Source: an uncultured Saprospiraceae bacterium (GTDB lineage: Bacteria > Bacteroidota > Bacteroidia > Chitinophagales > Saprospiraceae). Taken from it: a stretch of 46,891 nt of DNA. Below are positions 1 to 8,540 of the stretch, one piece after another. The stretch is from positions 1 to 46,891 of the forward strand of contig CALKXE010000180.1 in NCBI GenBank assembly GCA_938003955.1, given 5' to 3'. Every line of letters starts with the position of its first letter. Position 1 is the stretch's first letter. The translations under genes were made by a program, and so were the position numbers. The notes beneath the pieces are model-generated. The model was not told the DNA's origin, made no database searches, and saw only the letters and a program-made list of their open reading frames with translations.

Positions 1-590
1 CCCTTTATTAGTATTTCATTTCCAATAAGACCTTCATCGATTTCCATTGAATATAAAGGACAGTCATTTGATTGAATATCCTGAACCATAAATGATAGGG
101 TCTTATATCCTAGATAGCTAATGTCGATTTTTTGGTTTTTATAAGCCAGTAGGCTAAAGTCAAACGCGCCGAGTAAATCTGATTGCGATCCTTTCCCTGT
201 GTTTAACACATTGATATTCGTTGCAATCAATGATTCTTTAGATTGAGCATCTACCACAGTGCCGCAGACTCTATATGTCTTTTGATCCTCTTGGTAGATT
301 AAGATTGTACTTTCCTTTATTTCAAAAGAATAAGGACTCTGATATAATAGGCGTGGAATAGATTCTTTGATGTTGTTCGCATCTATTGTTCCTGAGAAAA
401 AGTATCCACTTAACTGTTCTGGATCATAGTTGAAGATGTAATTAGAATCATCCTCCAAAGTGCCTATTACTTTTTGGAGAGAAATATTATCAAATTTTAG
501 AACTTGCCCTTGACAGAATATTACATTACTACAAATTGTAATGCATAAGATGAATAGATATCGATATATATATCCCTGGTGTTTATTCAA
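1..590 (-). CDS. TonB-dependent receptor with N-terminal STN domain (partial, 3' end outside window)
   Basis: Reading the minus strand from a TTG at 590-588 gives 196 open codons to the window edge. A hydrophobic signal-peptide stretch (about residues 10-27, ending near FCQGQ) is followed by an STN-like secretin/TonB short domain (about 30-95, starting VLKFDNISLQKVIGTLE) and a carboxypeptidase-regulatory-like beta-sandwich (about 100-180, with CGTVVDAQSKESLIATNINV). This order is typical of the N-terminus of Bacteroidota FecA/SusC-like outer-membrane receptors; the plug and barrel would lie outside the window. The TTG overlaps the last codons of the upstream FecR gene, and an in-frame TAG just upstream leaves little choice of start, so translational coupling is likely. 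Position after sigma and FecR genes suggests a receptor that signals its loaded state through FecR. The substrate cannot be told from this fragment. Confidence 0.8.
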   Translation of the reverse strand, partial: MNKHQGYIYRYLFILCITICSNVIFCQGQVLKFDNISLQKVIGTLEDDSNYIFNYDPEQLSGYFFSGTIDANNIKESIPRLLYQSPYSFEIKESTILIYQEDQKTYRVCGTVVDAQSKESLIATNINVLNTGKGSQSDLLGAFDFSLLAYKNQKIDISYLGYKTLSFMVQDIQSNDCPLYSMEIDEGLIGNEILIK

Positions 591-1482
591 TCTCTACAAT
601 TTTTTGATCTTCTTTAATTAGAAAATTAAGACCTAGTGGCTTACAAATACTCTGTAATGCATCCTCTAAATTGTCATGCCGGAAATTGCCTGAAAAACTA
701 CGCTTTAGTATTGTACTTTTGATTTCGACATCATATTGTCTCTCCAGTTCTTCGAATACATCAGTAAGCAGTTCATTGTGAAATCTTGAAATTGAATTTT
801 TCCATAGTGGAGCGTCATGCGTTATTTTTTCTTTCTCAGTCATGGTTCCTTGTACTACATTTACGGCTTCTCCTTCTGTCAATATAGTTTTTCTGTTATT
901 AGATGTCACCTGAACTTTTCCTTCGTAGCATTCCACATAGAGATTAGGTCCCCAAGCTCTCACATTGAATTGTGTCCCTAATACTTGAATAGAACCATTT
1001 GGAGTATTGACTATAAATGGACTCCCTTTTGTTACTTCAAATTGTGCTTCACCAGATAATTCGATTGTTCGATTGGCCTTCCAATCTTCACTATCAAATT
1101 CAATTGTAGAACCGTCGTTAAGCCAGATTTCAGAGCCATCTGCCAGTGTTTTATTTTCATTCTGACCATTTCCAGCATAAATAACTTGTGTGCTATCAGT
1201 CAAGAATCGAGTCCCAAAAAAGAAAAGGATCAAAAAACTCGCTGCGATGCCACTCACCTTGTACCAATTAATTTGCTTGACTTTCGATTCCTTAACGGTT
1301 TTGTTTTTCTTAAACTTGTTATAGCCTGCTGAAGCATCATATTTTGGCATTGACCATTTATCTGTAGCACTCACTACGCGTTTTAGATCCACCAAAGCCT
1401 CAGCTCCGACGAGAGACTCCAGCTTATCGTCGCTGATTTCTCCATTCAGCCATTTGGCATATAATACATCTTTATCTTCCAT
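583..1482 (-). CDS. FecR-family anti-sigma factor
   Basis: A 299-residue inner-membrane regulator. It has an N-terminal cytoplasmic part (about 1-70) that would bind the sigma factor, one membrane segment at about 74-93 (GIAASFLILFFFG), a periplasmic FecR domain (about 100-200, with TLADGSEIWLNDGSTIEF and the GTQFNVRAW core) and a C-terminal DUF4974-type domain (about 222-299) resembling the STN fold. Family knowledge: such proteins receive a signal from the STN domain of a TonB-dependent receptor and release or activate an ECF sigma factor. Neighbours fit this exactly: the sigma gene lies 37 bp upstream on the same strand and the receptor gene overlaps its 3' end. Length and domain order are normal. 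Confidence 0.93.
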   Translation of the reverse strand: MEDKDVLYAKWLNGEISDDKLESLVGAEALVDLKRVVSATDKWSMPKYDASAGYNKFKKNKTVKESKVKQINWYKVSGIAASFLILFFFGTRFLTDSTQVIYAGNGQNENKTLADGSEIWLNDGSTIEFDSEDWKANRTIELSGEAQFEVTKGSPFIVNTPNGSIQVLGTQFNVRAWGPNLYVECYEGKVQVTSNNRKTILTEGEAVNVVQGTMTEKEKITHDAPLWKNSISRFHNELLTDVFEELERQYDVEIKSTILKRSFSGNFRHDNLEDALQSICKPLGLNFLIKEDQKIVEIE

Positions 1483-1519
1483 TGCATTTTTTTATAAAAC
1501 AATCATAATTGATTTTACC

Positions 1520-2023
1520 CTACAGGTTATGCGATATTTTTCTTAATTCTTTTAAAGCGTTATGCATCCTCTTCTCGATAGCTTTAATACTTAGACCCAG
1601 TTTTTCAGCGATCTCCTTGTATTTCATTTTATCAATACGATTCATTAGGAATACAGTGCGTTGACCTTCTGGTAATCCTGCAATTGCTAATTCTAACCTA
1701 TTTTTAAATTCTGCTTCTTCGAGCAGATATTGTGGAGTTTCATTACTAAACTGACTATGACTACGTTGTTCAAATTTAAGGACTACCTTTTTATGTTTTA
1801 CCTTATTCAAAAACATATTATTAGCTATTGTAAACAGAAAAGACTTTGACTTATCCAATGATACTTTTGCACATTCTTTCCATAGTTTACTAAAAGAATC
1901 TTGCATCAAGTCTTCAGCGGCAGGGTAATCACCTGATTTATAGTATAGGAAGTTAACTAATGATTCAGCATGAGTTTTGAATATAGATTCAAATACCTCT
2001 TCTTGACAAACGGTTTTGGACAT
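1520..2023 (-). CDS. ECF RNA polymerase sigma factor (sigma-70 family)
   Basis: A 167-residue ECF-type sigma factor. Region 2 is at about residues 10-77, with the core-binding AAEDLMQDSFSKLWKE stretch; region 4 is at about 110-163, with LPEGQRTVFLMNRIDKMKY followed by the helix-turn-helix KEIAEKLGLSIKAIEKRM. There is no extra domain, so activity is probably governed by the FecR protein encoded next in the same direction. Together with the STN-receptor gene it forms a standard surface-signalling unit that likely drives transcription of its own receptor operon. The ATG start at 2023 gives a normal-length N-terminus. Confidence 0.95.
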   Translation of the reverse strand: MSKTVCQEEVFESIFKTHAESLVNFLYYKSGDYPAAEDLMQDSFSKLWKECAKVSLDKSKSFLFTIANNMFLNKVKHKKVVLKFEQRSHSQFSNETPQYLLEEAEFKNRLELAIAGLPEGQRTVFLMNRIDKMKYKEIAEKLGLSIKAIEKRMHNALKELRKISHNL

Positions 2024-2056
2024 AAATGATTATTCTTTTCCTATTTCTTTACCATT

Positions 2057-2089
2057 CAAAGTTAATGATAATTGCCACATCCTTTGAAA
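2057..2089 (-). promoter_or_regulatory. Candidate Bacteroidota promoter for the sigma factor gene
   Basis: On the minus strand TAACTTTG (2064-2057) fits the Bacteroidota -7 consensus TAnnTTTG. TTTC (2089-2086), 21 bases upstream, is one base from the -33 TTTG element. The -7 box ends about 33 bases before the sigma ATG. The spacing is right, but AT-rich DNA gives chance matches. Confidence 0.4.
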
Positions 2090-2322
2090 ATAAATTAGTG
2101 TAAATAATAAATGTATTTTTGGATCGTACCCTCGGGAAACATCTTTTATTGTGTATTATTTGTATACCAATTGAGATAAGAACTTTAATAGGTTTTTTCT
2201 TTACTTATACCCTAAATTCGTTTGTAAATATGAGATTGAAATGACAGCTAAAAAGGATAGAAGGTAATATTATCTTCCCCATCTATGAATTAGATTCTAT
2301 ATTGAAAGTTAAATCATTAAAA

Positions 2323-2781
2323 ATGAGACCAAATCCTCAACTTAAGAAATTCATCAAACCTTACAGTGAAAAAATTCAAAATCTGACTTTAGAATTGAGA
2401 AGCTTTATTACTGAATTAGTGCCACAAACTAACGAGTTGATCTGGGATAATTACAATGCTGTCGCAATAGCCTACTCGAAATCTAAAAAGTTGAAAGATG
2501 CTTTCTGCCATATCGCGGTATATAAGGGACATGTGAATTTTGGATTTAACAGAGGAGCTGAATTGACCAATACAAACATAAAATTAAGCGGGGTAGGCAA
2601 GATGATAAGGCATGTTTCGGTCGCTGATTTCGATGAATTCCCTCAGGAAGAAATAAAGAAAATGATTTGGGAAGCAGTTGGTATTTCTGAAAATTTGAAT
2701 AGCGAACTAGTAGAAATGAACATCAAGCCTGAAAGCATCGTAATGTCAATATCAAGTAAGAAAATAAGACCAAAAGCGTAG
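2323..2781 (+). CDS. DUF1801 (YdhG-like) domain protein
   Basis: A small soluble protein of 152 residues from the ATG at 2323; a TTG at 2302 would add seven residues. I prefer the ATG because an A-rich stretch directly precedes it, as is usual for Bacteroidota starts. It matches the DUF1801/YdhG-like fold: an N-terminal helix pair (LRSFITELVPQTNELIWDNY), a beta-strand region with CHIAVYKGHVNFGFNRGAEL, and a KMIRHVSV strand followed by a C-terminal helix. Family members are cytosolic and include the Bacillus frataxin-like iron chaperone Fra, but most have no assigned function and none is claimed here. It stands alone, 69 bp before the hydrolase gene. Confidence 0.8.
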   Translation: MRPNPQLKKFIKPYSEKIQNLTLELRSFITELVPQTNELIWDNYNAVAIAYSKSKKLKDAFCHIAVYKGHVNFGFNRGAELTNTNIKLSGVGKMIRHVSVADFDEFPQEEIKKMIWEAVGISENLNSELVEMNIKPESIVMSISSKKIRPKA

Positions 2782-2850
2782 AGTGTGCAGAAATTGTACT
2801 TAGCTTGCTGGTTATAAATATGATACACTTAATTCAATTAGGAACTAGTA

Positions 2851-3738
2851 ATGAAACACAGTCTAACATACTACTTAACCTTACTGGTCATCAAACTAAA
2901 AGGTTTCAAAAAGGACTTTAGTAAAGACCCAATAGACTTCAAAAAGATCCGAAAAGAAGATGTCCATCATCCTAGCGGTAAGTTTTTTAAGAGCGATACG
3001 ATCAGGAGTTTTAGAATTGCTAATTCTTTGATTACGGAAGTAGGACAGGAAAATAAACCTGATGGATTATTGATTTTTGTTCACGGAGGTGCATTCATTT
3101 CTGGACCAGGAAAGCATCATTGGGACACGATCCAAGAAATCTCTTTGCAAACAAATCTTACAATCTGGATGTGTGACTACCCCAAAGCTCCTGAAAATAA
3201 TATTACGGTAATATCGGATAACATGGATGCGATATACGAAACAGCTCTAGAACAATATGCTCCAGAAAACATATCGCTTATTGGAGACTCTGCAGGTGGG
3301 ACTTTAGTTGCGGCACTGACGCAAAGACTTGTTCTAGATAGTCTCGCATTACCTAAGAGGATTATACTTGTATCGCCGGTTATGGATTCCTCTATGTCAA
3401 ATTCGGAGATAGATAAAATAGACGCAATAGATCCGATGCTTTCAAAGATTGGTGTGCGTAGCGCTAAGAAGATGTGTGCTGAAGATGAAAATTTATTGGA
3501 TGTGAGGATCTCACCATTAAACGGTAGTTTTGATGAATTCCCAAGGACAGTATTATTTATGGCGGAGCATGATGTTACTTATCCTGATCAGTTACTGACC
3601 GTTCAGAAATTAAAGGATTCTAACATTAATGTCGATGTCATCATAGGGGAAGGTATGCCGCATATCTGGCCGTTCCTGCCTGTTATGTATGAGGCAAAAT
3701 TAGCTTTGAAGGCGATAATCGATGAGTTAAATAGTTAA
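2851..3738 (+). CDS. Alpha/beta hydrolase, hormone-sensitive-lipase-like esterase
   Basis: A 295-residue esterase/lipase-type hydrolase. The HGGA oxyanion-hole motif is at 78-81, the nucleophile elbow GDSAGG at 145-150 (Ser147), the likely acid is Asp241 in AEHDVTYPDQ, and the likely base is His271 in GMPHIWP. This is the order and spacing of the HSL (family IV) group, which cleaves small carboxyl esters. There is no clear signal peptide, although the first 18 residues are fairly hydrophobic. It lies 28 bp upstream of a short helical protein gene and the pair is probably co-transcribed. The same pair occurs again in damaged form at 8232-8834, so it was duplicated as a unit. The natural substrate is unknown. 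Confidence 0.9.
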   Translation: MKHSLTYYLTLLVIKLKGFKKDFSKDPIDFKKIRKEDVHHPSGKFFKSDTIRSFRIANSLITEVGQENKPDGLLIFVHGGAFISGPGKHHWDTIQEISLQTNLTIWMCDYPKAPENNITVISDNMDAIYETALEQYAPENISLIGDSAGGTLVAALTQRLVLDSLALPKRIILVSPVMDSSMSNSEIDKIDAIDPMLSKIGVRSAKKMCAEDENLLDVRISPLNGSFDEFPRTVLFMAEHDVTYPDQLLTVQKLKDSNINVDVIIGEGMPHIWPFLPVMYEAKLALKAIIDELNS

Positions 3739-3766
3739 TCGAAGCGAACTCTGGAATTTAAAATAT

Positions 3767-4177
3767 ATGCAACAAAGAGACATAATAAAAGACGAAATTG
3801 AACAGCTCGGAAGGGCACTAGGTAAATTAATTGCAAATTTTCTCGGTATGAAAACTGAAGGGAAAGTAAGTGAAGCTATTAAAATAACAAATGCTGAATT
3901 GCTATCAGAGCTAGACATTGATATCAATAAATTGGTCCAATTAGATGAAGACGAATTAGATGGTTACATAGAATCAATCAATTGTAATGATCTCCATTTG
4001 GATCAACTAGCAAATTACTTATTCGAAGTAGGTCTGTACGAAAAATCCGTTGGTGGTAATTCCCGAGAATGGTTTGAGTCAGCAATGAGACTCACAGAAA
4101 TTGTTGGTAATAAATCAGATACAATTACTTTTGCTAGAATAGATTTGATAAAGAATATAGAGCGGGAACTAGAGTAA
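3767..4177 (+). CDS. Short helical protein of unknown function, partner of the hydrolase gene
   Basis: A 136-residue, acidic, apparently all-helical cytosolic protein that I do not recognise with certainty. It begins MQQRDIIKDEIEQLGRALGK followed by LIANFLGMK, then has an acidic middle and a C-terminal helix pair with REWFESAMRLTEIVG that resembles a TPR-like hairpin. The general look recalls small DUF6483-type proteins, which is only a suggestion. It follows the hydrolase stop by 28 bp. A truncated second copy sits at 8541-8834, again directly behind hydrolase sequence, so the two genes seem to travel together. Confidence 0.75.
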   Translation: MQQRDIIKDEIEQLGRALGKLIANFLGMKTEGKVSEAIKITNAELLSELDIDINKLVQLDEDELDGYIESINCNDLHLDQLANYLFEVGLYEKSVGGNSREWFESAMRLTEIVGNKSDTITFARIDLIKNIERELE

Positions 4178-4255
4178 CTTATTCCCAATGAATATAACTA
4201 ATAGCCAGTATTCAAAAGCTATATAACAACTGTCATAATTTCAATAAATAACAAA

Positions 4256-5050
4256 ATGCGATACTTCCTTCACATCTCATATGATGGCAGCAACTATAGA
4301 GGTTGGCAGAGACAAAAAGATATACCCAATACAATACAAGAGGTTATAGAGCAAAAACTTTCTCAGATCTTCAAAGAAGCAGTGACGGTATATGGTTGTG
4401 GAAGAACAGATGCTGGTGTTCATGCGAGTCAATATGTAATGCAGATCAATCTCGATGAAGCTCCGGAATTTGATCTTAAATTTAGGTTGAACAAAAACCT
4501 TCCCGATGACATCGTAGTTTTTGAAATCTTCGAAGTTGAAGAGAACCAAAATTGCAGATATAATGCCACCTCTCGCACCTATGACTATTTCATTCATTGG
4601 AAGAAAGATCCAGTACTGATGCGTTACAGTTCATTTTATGAGGATTTGACTTTAGACTTCGACCTTATGAGAAAAGCTTCGGCGCTTATCTATGAAACAT
4701 CTGATTTTAGGTCGGTTTGTAAGCAGCCAGATCTATATGATAATACCTTATGTCGGATAAGCTACTGTGAGTTGTTTGTCAATGAGGAACAAGGACGATT
4801 GCGTTTTACTATTACGAGCAACCGCTTTCTCCGAGGTATGATAAGGCTATGCATATTCTTTTTATTAGAAGTGGGAACGGGTAGACTTTCTCTAGATGAG
4901 TTTGAGCGGATATTAAAACAAGAAAGAGAATTGAAGGAGAAGGTGCCAGCCTTTCCAAATGGTCTTTTTCTAAGCAAAATTGAGTATCCTTTTTTAGAAT
5001 TAAGAGATGCACATCAATTGATTAGAATGCTGAAAGTCGGATTGGAATAG
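4256..5050 (+). CDS. truA: tRNA pseudouridine(38-40) synthase TruA
   Basis: A 264-residue TruA. It isomerises uridines 38-40 in the anticodon arm of many tRNAs. The catalytic motif GRTDAGVHA is at 49-57 with Asp52 as nucleophile. The N-terminal YDGSNYRGWQRQ motif (9-20), the central SRTYDYFIHW strand and the C-terminal RFLRGMIRL motif are all present. Length is as expected for the bacterial enzyme. The start at 4256 directly precedes the conserved N-terminal strand MRYFLHISYDG. It appears to be transcribed alone or with its weakly linked neighbours; no operon partner is obvious. Confidence 0.97.
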   Translation: MRYFLHISYDGSNYRGWQRQKDIPNTIQEVIEQKLSQIFKEAVTVYGCGRTDAGVHASQYVMQINLDEAPEFDLKFRLNKNLPDDIVVFEIFEVEENQNCRYNATSRTYDYFIHWKKDPVLMRYSSFYEDLTLDFDLMRKASALIYETSDFRSVCKQPDLYDNTLCRISYCELFVNEEQGRLRFTITSNRFLRGMIRLCIFFLLEVGTGRLSLDEFERILKQERELKEKVPAFPNGLFLSKIEYPFLELRDAHQLIRMLKVGLE

Positions 5051-5164
5051 GTGAAAATAAGAAAGAATTTATAGGGTAATAGACGGATTGGTCGGGATGA
5101 ATTTGTGACTGCGATTGTATTTTCACGTCTAAAAAGTATTACTTAAATAATTAAACACAAAAAA

Positions 5165-5632
5165 ATGTTCGAAAGTCTTAAACGTATTGCAATGCAGAAG
5201 TTGGTTGAAAAAATGTCTTCAAATTCATTAGGAGGTGAGGAAACATCAGCTGCAGCAGAAGAAGGTGCGGGTGCAATGATGGATTCTATTCAGTCAAAGT
5301 TAGCTGGTGGAAATATTGGTGATGTATTGGCAATGTTTAAAGGAGAGAACCTTGAGAGCAATGGGATATTTAACGAAGCTAAAAGTAAACTAGCTTCTAT
5401 CTTAGAAAGTAAAGGAATGTCAAGCGAAGAAGCACAAGGCGAAGCTGAAAGAACAGCACCAGACTTAGTTGCTAGCTTAAAGGCAAAATTTGATTCTAAT
5501 GAAGAAAGTGATTCTGAGTTTAACCTTGAGAGCTTAGCTAGTTTGGTTCCTGGGGACCTATTGAATAAAGCACAAGATCTTCTTGGAGGAAACGCTGGTG
5601 ACTTGCTTAATAAAGCAAAGAACCTATTCTAA
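5165..5632 (+). CDS. Alanine/serine-rich soluble protein of unknown function
   Basis: A 155-residue protein with no signal peptide or membrane segment. Composition is rich in Ala, Ser, Glu, Gly and Leu. A helical N-terminus (MFESLKRIAMQKLVEKM) is followed by a low-complexity Glu/Ala linker, a central helical region with IFNEAKSKLASILESKGMS, and a C-terminal duplicated element DLLNKAQDLLGG / DLLNKAKNLF. The look is of a conserved Bacteroidota cytosolic protein, but I cannot assign a function. A strong intrinsic terminator follows 26 bp after the stop, so this gene probably ends its transcript. Confidence 0.75.
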   Translation: MFESLKRIAMQKLVEKMSSNSLGGEETSAAAEEGAGAMMDSIQSKLAGGNIGDVLAMFKGENLESNGIFNEAKSKLASILESKGMSSEEAQGEAERTAPDLVASLKAKFDSNEESDSEFNLESLASLVPGDLLNKAQDLLGGNAGDLLNKAKNLF

Positions 5633-5657
5633 CTAGAATAAAGATAGATTGTTTGAA

Positions 5658-5687
5658 GGCCTACTGTTTGACAGTGGGCTTTTTTTA
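5658..5687 (+). terminator. Rho-independent terminator after the 5165-5632 gene
   Basis: A stem of nine to ten pairs with wobbles (GGCCTACTGT / ACAGTGGGCT) around a 3-base loop is followed by a run of seven T. Position just after the stop codon at 5632 and the strong U-tract make this a convincing terminator. Confidence 0.85.
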
Positions 5688-5713
5688 TTTTAGCAATTTT
5701 TTTAAATTAGTTT

Positions 5714-5727
5714 TGTGAAATTTCACA
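5714..5727. promoter_or_regulatory. Perfect 14-bp palindrome upstream of the leucine-rich-repeat gene
   Basis: TGTGAAATTTCACA is a perfect palindrome ending 22 bp before the ATG at 5750. Its half-sites equal the TGTGA/TCACA of CRP/FNR-family operators but with a 4-base rather than 6-base spacer. It may be an operator for a dimeric regulator; no regulator is identified. Confidence 0.4.
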
Positions 5728-5749
5728 GTTGTTTTTTAATAATTAAGAC

Positions 5750-6211
5750 ATGTCATTTTTAGAGGATATAGCACATATTTTAAATAAAACTGGTCACCCT
5801 CAATGCCAGGAAAAAGCAAAAATCCTTGCAAATGAAGTACATAAATCAATGTCGCTTCATCTTAGAAGCCTTAGTTTAAAATTGTCTGATATACTTGCCA
5901 TTGCATCTGTTATAGCGCAAGAGAATACTAGTATAGCTAGTTCAATTTCGTCCATAAGTCTTAGCTATAATCAAGAAGTTGGCGATGCTGGGGCAATAGC
6001 AATATTTAAGAGTTTACCCTCATCTATATCTGAATTAGGATTAGTAGGTTGTGGTATAGGGGATCAGGGTGGCACTGAGATATTAACGTGGATGAATAAT
6101 GCACCAAATCTTCGTATGATATGTATCGAACAAAATAACTTCTCTGAGAAACTGAAATCTCAATTTAGATTGTTTGGGAATAGTCAAAGGAGAATTATGG
6201 TAGTTGTATGA
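5750..6211 (+). CDS. Leucine-rich-repeat (RNI-like) protein, possibly frameshifted at its end
   Basis: A 153-residue protein with no signal peptide. The first 60 residues are helical. From about residue 60, ribonuclease-inhibitor-type leucine-rich repeats follow: SSISSISLSYNQEVGDAGA, SISELGLVGCGIGDQGG and NLRMICIEQNNFSEKLK. This fold usually binds other proteins. The frame ends RRIMVVV at a TGA; shifted by one base, the next 24 codons stay open and encode an acidic tail (EDVYDADEIDLVKL...), so an old frameshift near 6209 is possible. The last 53 bases of the gene recur exactly at 9207-9259. Confidence 0.65.
   Translation: MSFLEDIAHILNKTGHPQCQEKAKILANEVHKSMSLHLRSLSLKLSDILAIASVIAQENTSIASSISSISLSYNQEVGDAGAIAIFKSLPSSISELGLVGCGIGDQGGTEILTWMNNAPNLRMICIEQNNFSEKLKSQFRLFGNSQRRIMVVV
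6157..6209 (+). repeat. 53-bp direct repeat, copy 1 (3' end of the leucine-rich-repeat gene)
   Basis: These 53 bases are identical to 9207-9259. Sequences on both sides differ. Here the block lies inside a coding region, so this is likely the source copy. Confidence 0.9.
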
Positions 6212-6490
6212 AGATGTATATGATGCAGACGAGATAGATTTAGTAAAACTCAACAGTGACGATATTTATTATTCATCTAGCTAATATCAGCGTAGCACTA
6301 CAAGCACAGTAAAGTTTCGAACAAAGTATTACCCAAAGAGTACTATTGTGAGCCGCATGATGAATATGAAGTGATCTAAACACTCATAAGTTATCCTCCT
6401 GCATGTTTACGAACCTCAAAATTGAGATAATGTCCAATGTGGATGTAACTAAAAATTACTAGATCACTTCGTGATTTGTGAGTGTAAAAT

Positions 6491-8029
6491 TTAACGTACT
6501 ATTGAAAATTTCTTGATTCTACGTGATACAGCAGATTCTACTACCAAATAATAATAACCAAAGGTAAGTTCAGATACATCCAAGCTTACGTCATTACTAT
6601 CGGCTATTTTTGTGTTTACATTGGTTATTCTGCCTAACATGTCTAACACATTGATTTTTCCACCAAAGTATATATCACTATCTAGTTGGATATTTAGAGT
6701 TCCGTCACTTGCAGGATTGGGGTATATATCAATATGCGTCAATAGATCATTGTCTATATCACTAACTGCACTAATAACTGTTTTATTAAGAAATAAGTCC
6801 GAATAAAAATCTACACCTTGACCAATCGTACCTATGATAAATACATCCTCAAAATTATCGCCATCAACATCAGCATTTGCAAGGTGTCCAAAATCGAGCT
6901 GTGGAAAAACATTATCCTCTACCATTTCAAAAGCACCATTTCCGATGTTTTTGTACAGAATAGTTTCCTTGTCCTCTGCTGCAAAGATGTCTATATTTGT
7001 GGAGTTCTTGCCCGCCATCAATAAATCCATAAGTCCATCATTATTAAAGTCAAAGAATATCGAACTGACAAATTTTAATGCTAAAATCGATGAATTTTCA
7101 ACTTTATCGAAATTGCCATTTGCATTATTCATAAACAATTGTGTGTACGGAGTAAGTCCGCCATCGCTGGTTCCCGCTAAAAGTAAATCGTCATCACCAT
7201 CATTATCTATATCCGAAAACGATATAACTCCAGAAGTTAAGTCTTCGAATTCGTATTGACTCGCAACAGTATAGTTACCTGAACCATCGTTAAGGTAAGC
7301 CTCCGTGATAGGGCCGGGCACCTGCGTTGTTCCTAACACTAAGAGATCTATATCTCCGTCCAAATCAAAATCAGCCGCACCCATTGATGAATCCTGTACA
7401 TCTACAAATGGTGTTTCTTCTTTCTTAGTAAATACTCCCGAACCGTTATTGATGTAAAGACTTGTATTACTAATATTCTGAAAAGCAACAGTAGATCCAG
7501 TAATAAAAACATCAAGATCATTATCTCCATCCACATCAGCAAAAACTAAATCACCCGCATACACACCGACGAATTGATTAGGTGAGGAATCGGTGAAGTT
7601 ACCATCGCCATCGTTGATATACAGTCTAGTGTATGCATTAAATAAGTAGTCAATTCCTATAATCATAACATCAAGATCATCATCCCCGTCTACATCAGCA
7701 AAAACTACTTCTCCCTGCTCTAACCCCTTAAATGGGGTGTCAAGAACTTCAGTAAAATTTCCTTGCCCATCATTTTTATACAACTTAGCAATATAATTTT
7801 CTGATTGGGGAAGATTAAATATTCTCCTATTCCCTATCATCAAGAAGTCACTATCGCCATCATTATCTATGTCAGCAAATGCAGAGGCCCCCGCCTTTAC
7901 ATCAAGGAAAGGTGTGTCACTGGCGGGTTCAAAGTCCTGTGCTGCTGCAAAATTAGGGATAAAGAGTAGTACCCAAGCACCTAAGTAGATGAATGATTTA
8001 ATGTCTAGATTGCACTGAATGTAATTCAT
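6491..8029 (-). CDS. Secreted FG-GAP/VCBS repeat protein with T9SS C-terminal sorting domain
   Basis: A 512-residue secreted protein. The signal peptide ends near residue 30 (FIPNFAAAQ). Seven Asp-rich FG-GAP/VCBS blades follow, each with a calcium-loop motif such as ADIDNDGDSD, ADVDGDDDLD, ADFDLDGDID or FDFNNDGLMD; together they should form a beta-propeller. The last 80 or so residues form a type-A T9SS sorting domain: IDIYPNPASDGTLNIQL, then NVLDMLGR and the final GYYYLVVES...KKFSIVR. Such proteins are exported by Sec, crossed over the outer membrane by T9SS and attached to the surface or released after removal of the domain. The ligand is unknown. It is a single-gene unit between a plus-strand gene and the scar region. 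Confidence 0.93.
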   Translation of the reverse strand: MNYIQCNLDIKSFIYLGAWVLLFIPNFAAAQDFEPASDTPFLDVKAGASAFADIDNDGDSDFLMIGNRRIFNLPQSENYIAKLYKNDGQGNFTEVLDTPFKGLEQGEVVFADVDGDDDLDVMIIGIDYLFNAYTRLYINDGDGNFTDSSPNQFVGVYAGDLVFADVDGDNDLDVFITGSTVAFQNISNTSLYINNGSGVFTKKEETPFVDVQDSSMGAADFDLDGDIDLLVLGTTQVPGPITEAYLNDGSGNYTVASQYEFEDLTSGVISFSDIDNDGDDDLLLAGTSDGGLTPYTQLFMNNANGNFDKVENSSILALKFVSSIFFDFNNDGLMDLLMAGKNSTNIDIFAAEDKETILYKNIGNGAFEMVEDNVFPQLDFGHLANADVDGDNFEDVFIIGTIGQGVDFYSDLFLNKTVISAVSDIDNDLLTHIDIYPNPASDGTLNIQLDSDIYFGGKINVLDMLGRITNVNTKIADSNDVSLDVSELTFGYYYLVVESAVSRRIKKFSIVR

Positions 8030-8231
8030 TATAGTATTTTTTATTTATTAATAAAGGCTCTTTACATAGTATTATCAGATCAATGCAAATGTGACTCTAG
8101 ATAGAGAAAATAATAAATAAAGTTTGATGTTGATTGAGTAGTAATCATAAAACGGAGTGCACTAGACCTATATCGTATTGAAGAGACACAAGACTTCGTG
8201 ATGTCTATTAAAGGAGTCTTCTAGATCTCAG

Positions 8232-8516
8232 GGTTGTAAATATAGCGCTAAGAATATGTGTGCTGAAAACGATGATTTGACAGACGTAAGGATCTTTCCA
8301 ATAAACGGGAGTTTCGATAAATTTCCGAGGACTATCTTATTCACTGGTGAGCATGATGTCACATATCCTGATCAGTTGTTGGTAGTTCAGAAATTAAAAA
8401 AATCGGATATTGATATCATCAAAGGAGAAGGGATGCCACATATCTGGCCACTGCTACCTGTAGTGCACGAGGCGAAAGTATCATTGGAGGTATTAATCAG
8501 TGAGCTAAGTAATTAA
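8232..8516 (+). pseudogene. 3' fragment of a duplicated alpha/beta hydrolase gene
   Basis: The translated segment matches residues from about 201 to the C-terminus of the hydrolase at 2851-3738: it retains SAKNMCAE, the acid-containing GEHDVTYPDQ and the base-containing GMPHIWP. The HGG and GDSAGG motifs are absent, and homology stops abruptly near 8232, so no catalytic serine remains. An ATG at 8256 could still give an 86-residue product, but it would not be an enzyme. Many substitutions relative to the intact copy show that the duplication is not recent. Confidence 0.9.
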
Positions 8517-8540
8517 TACTAACTCTGAAAATCATAAGGT

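Noticed and set aside
3727-3927. Minus-strand 66-codon frame over the helical protein gene
   Set aside because: Shadow of the plus-strand gene, whose second copy shows that the plus strand is the coding one.
6463-6475. ATCAC-TTC-GTGAT hairpin after the FG-GAP gene
   Set aside because: Five-pair stem without a T-run; too weak to call a terminator.
6834-7259. 141-codon plus-strand frame inside the FG-GAP gene
   Set aside because: Antisense shadow; the minus strand shows a signal peptide, seven blades and a sorting domain.
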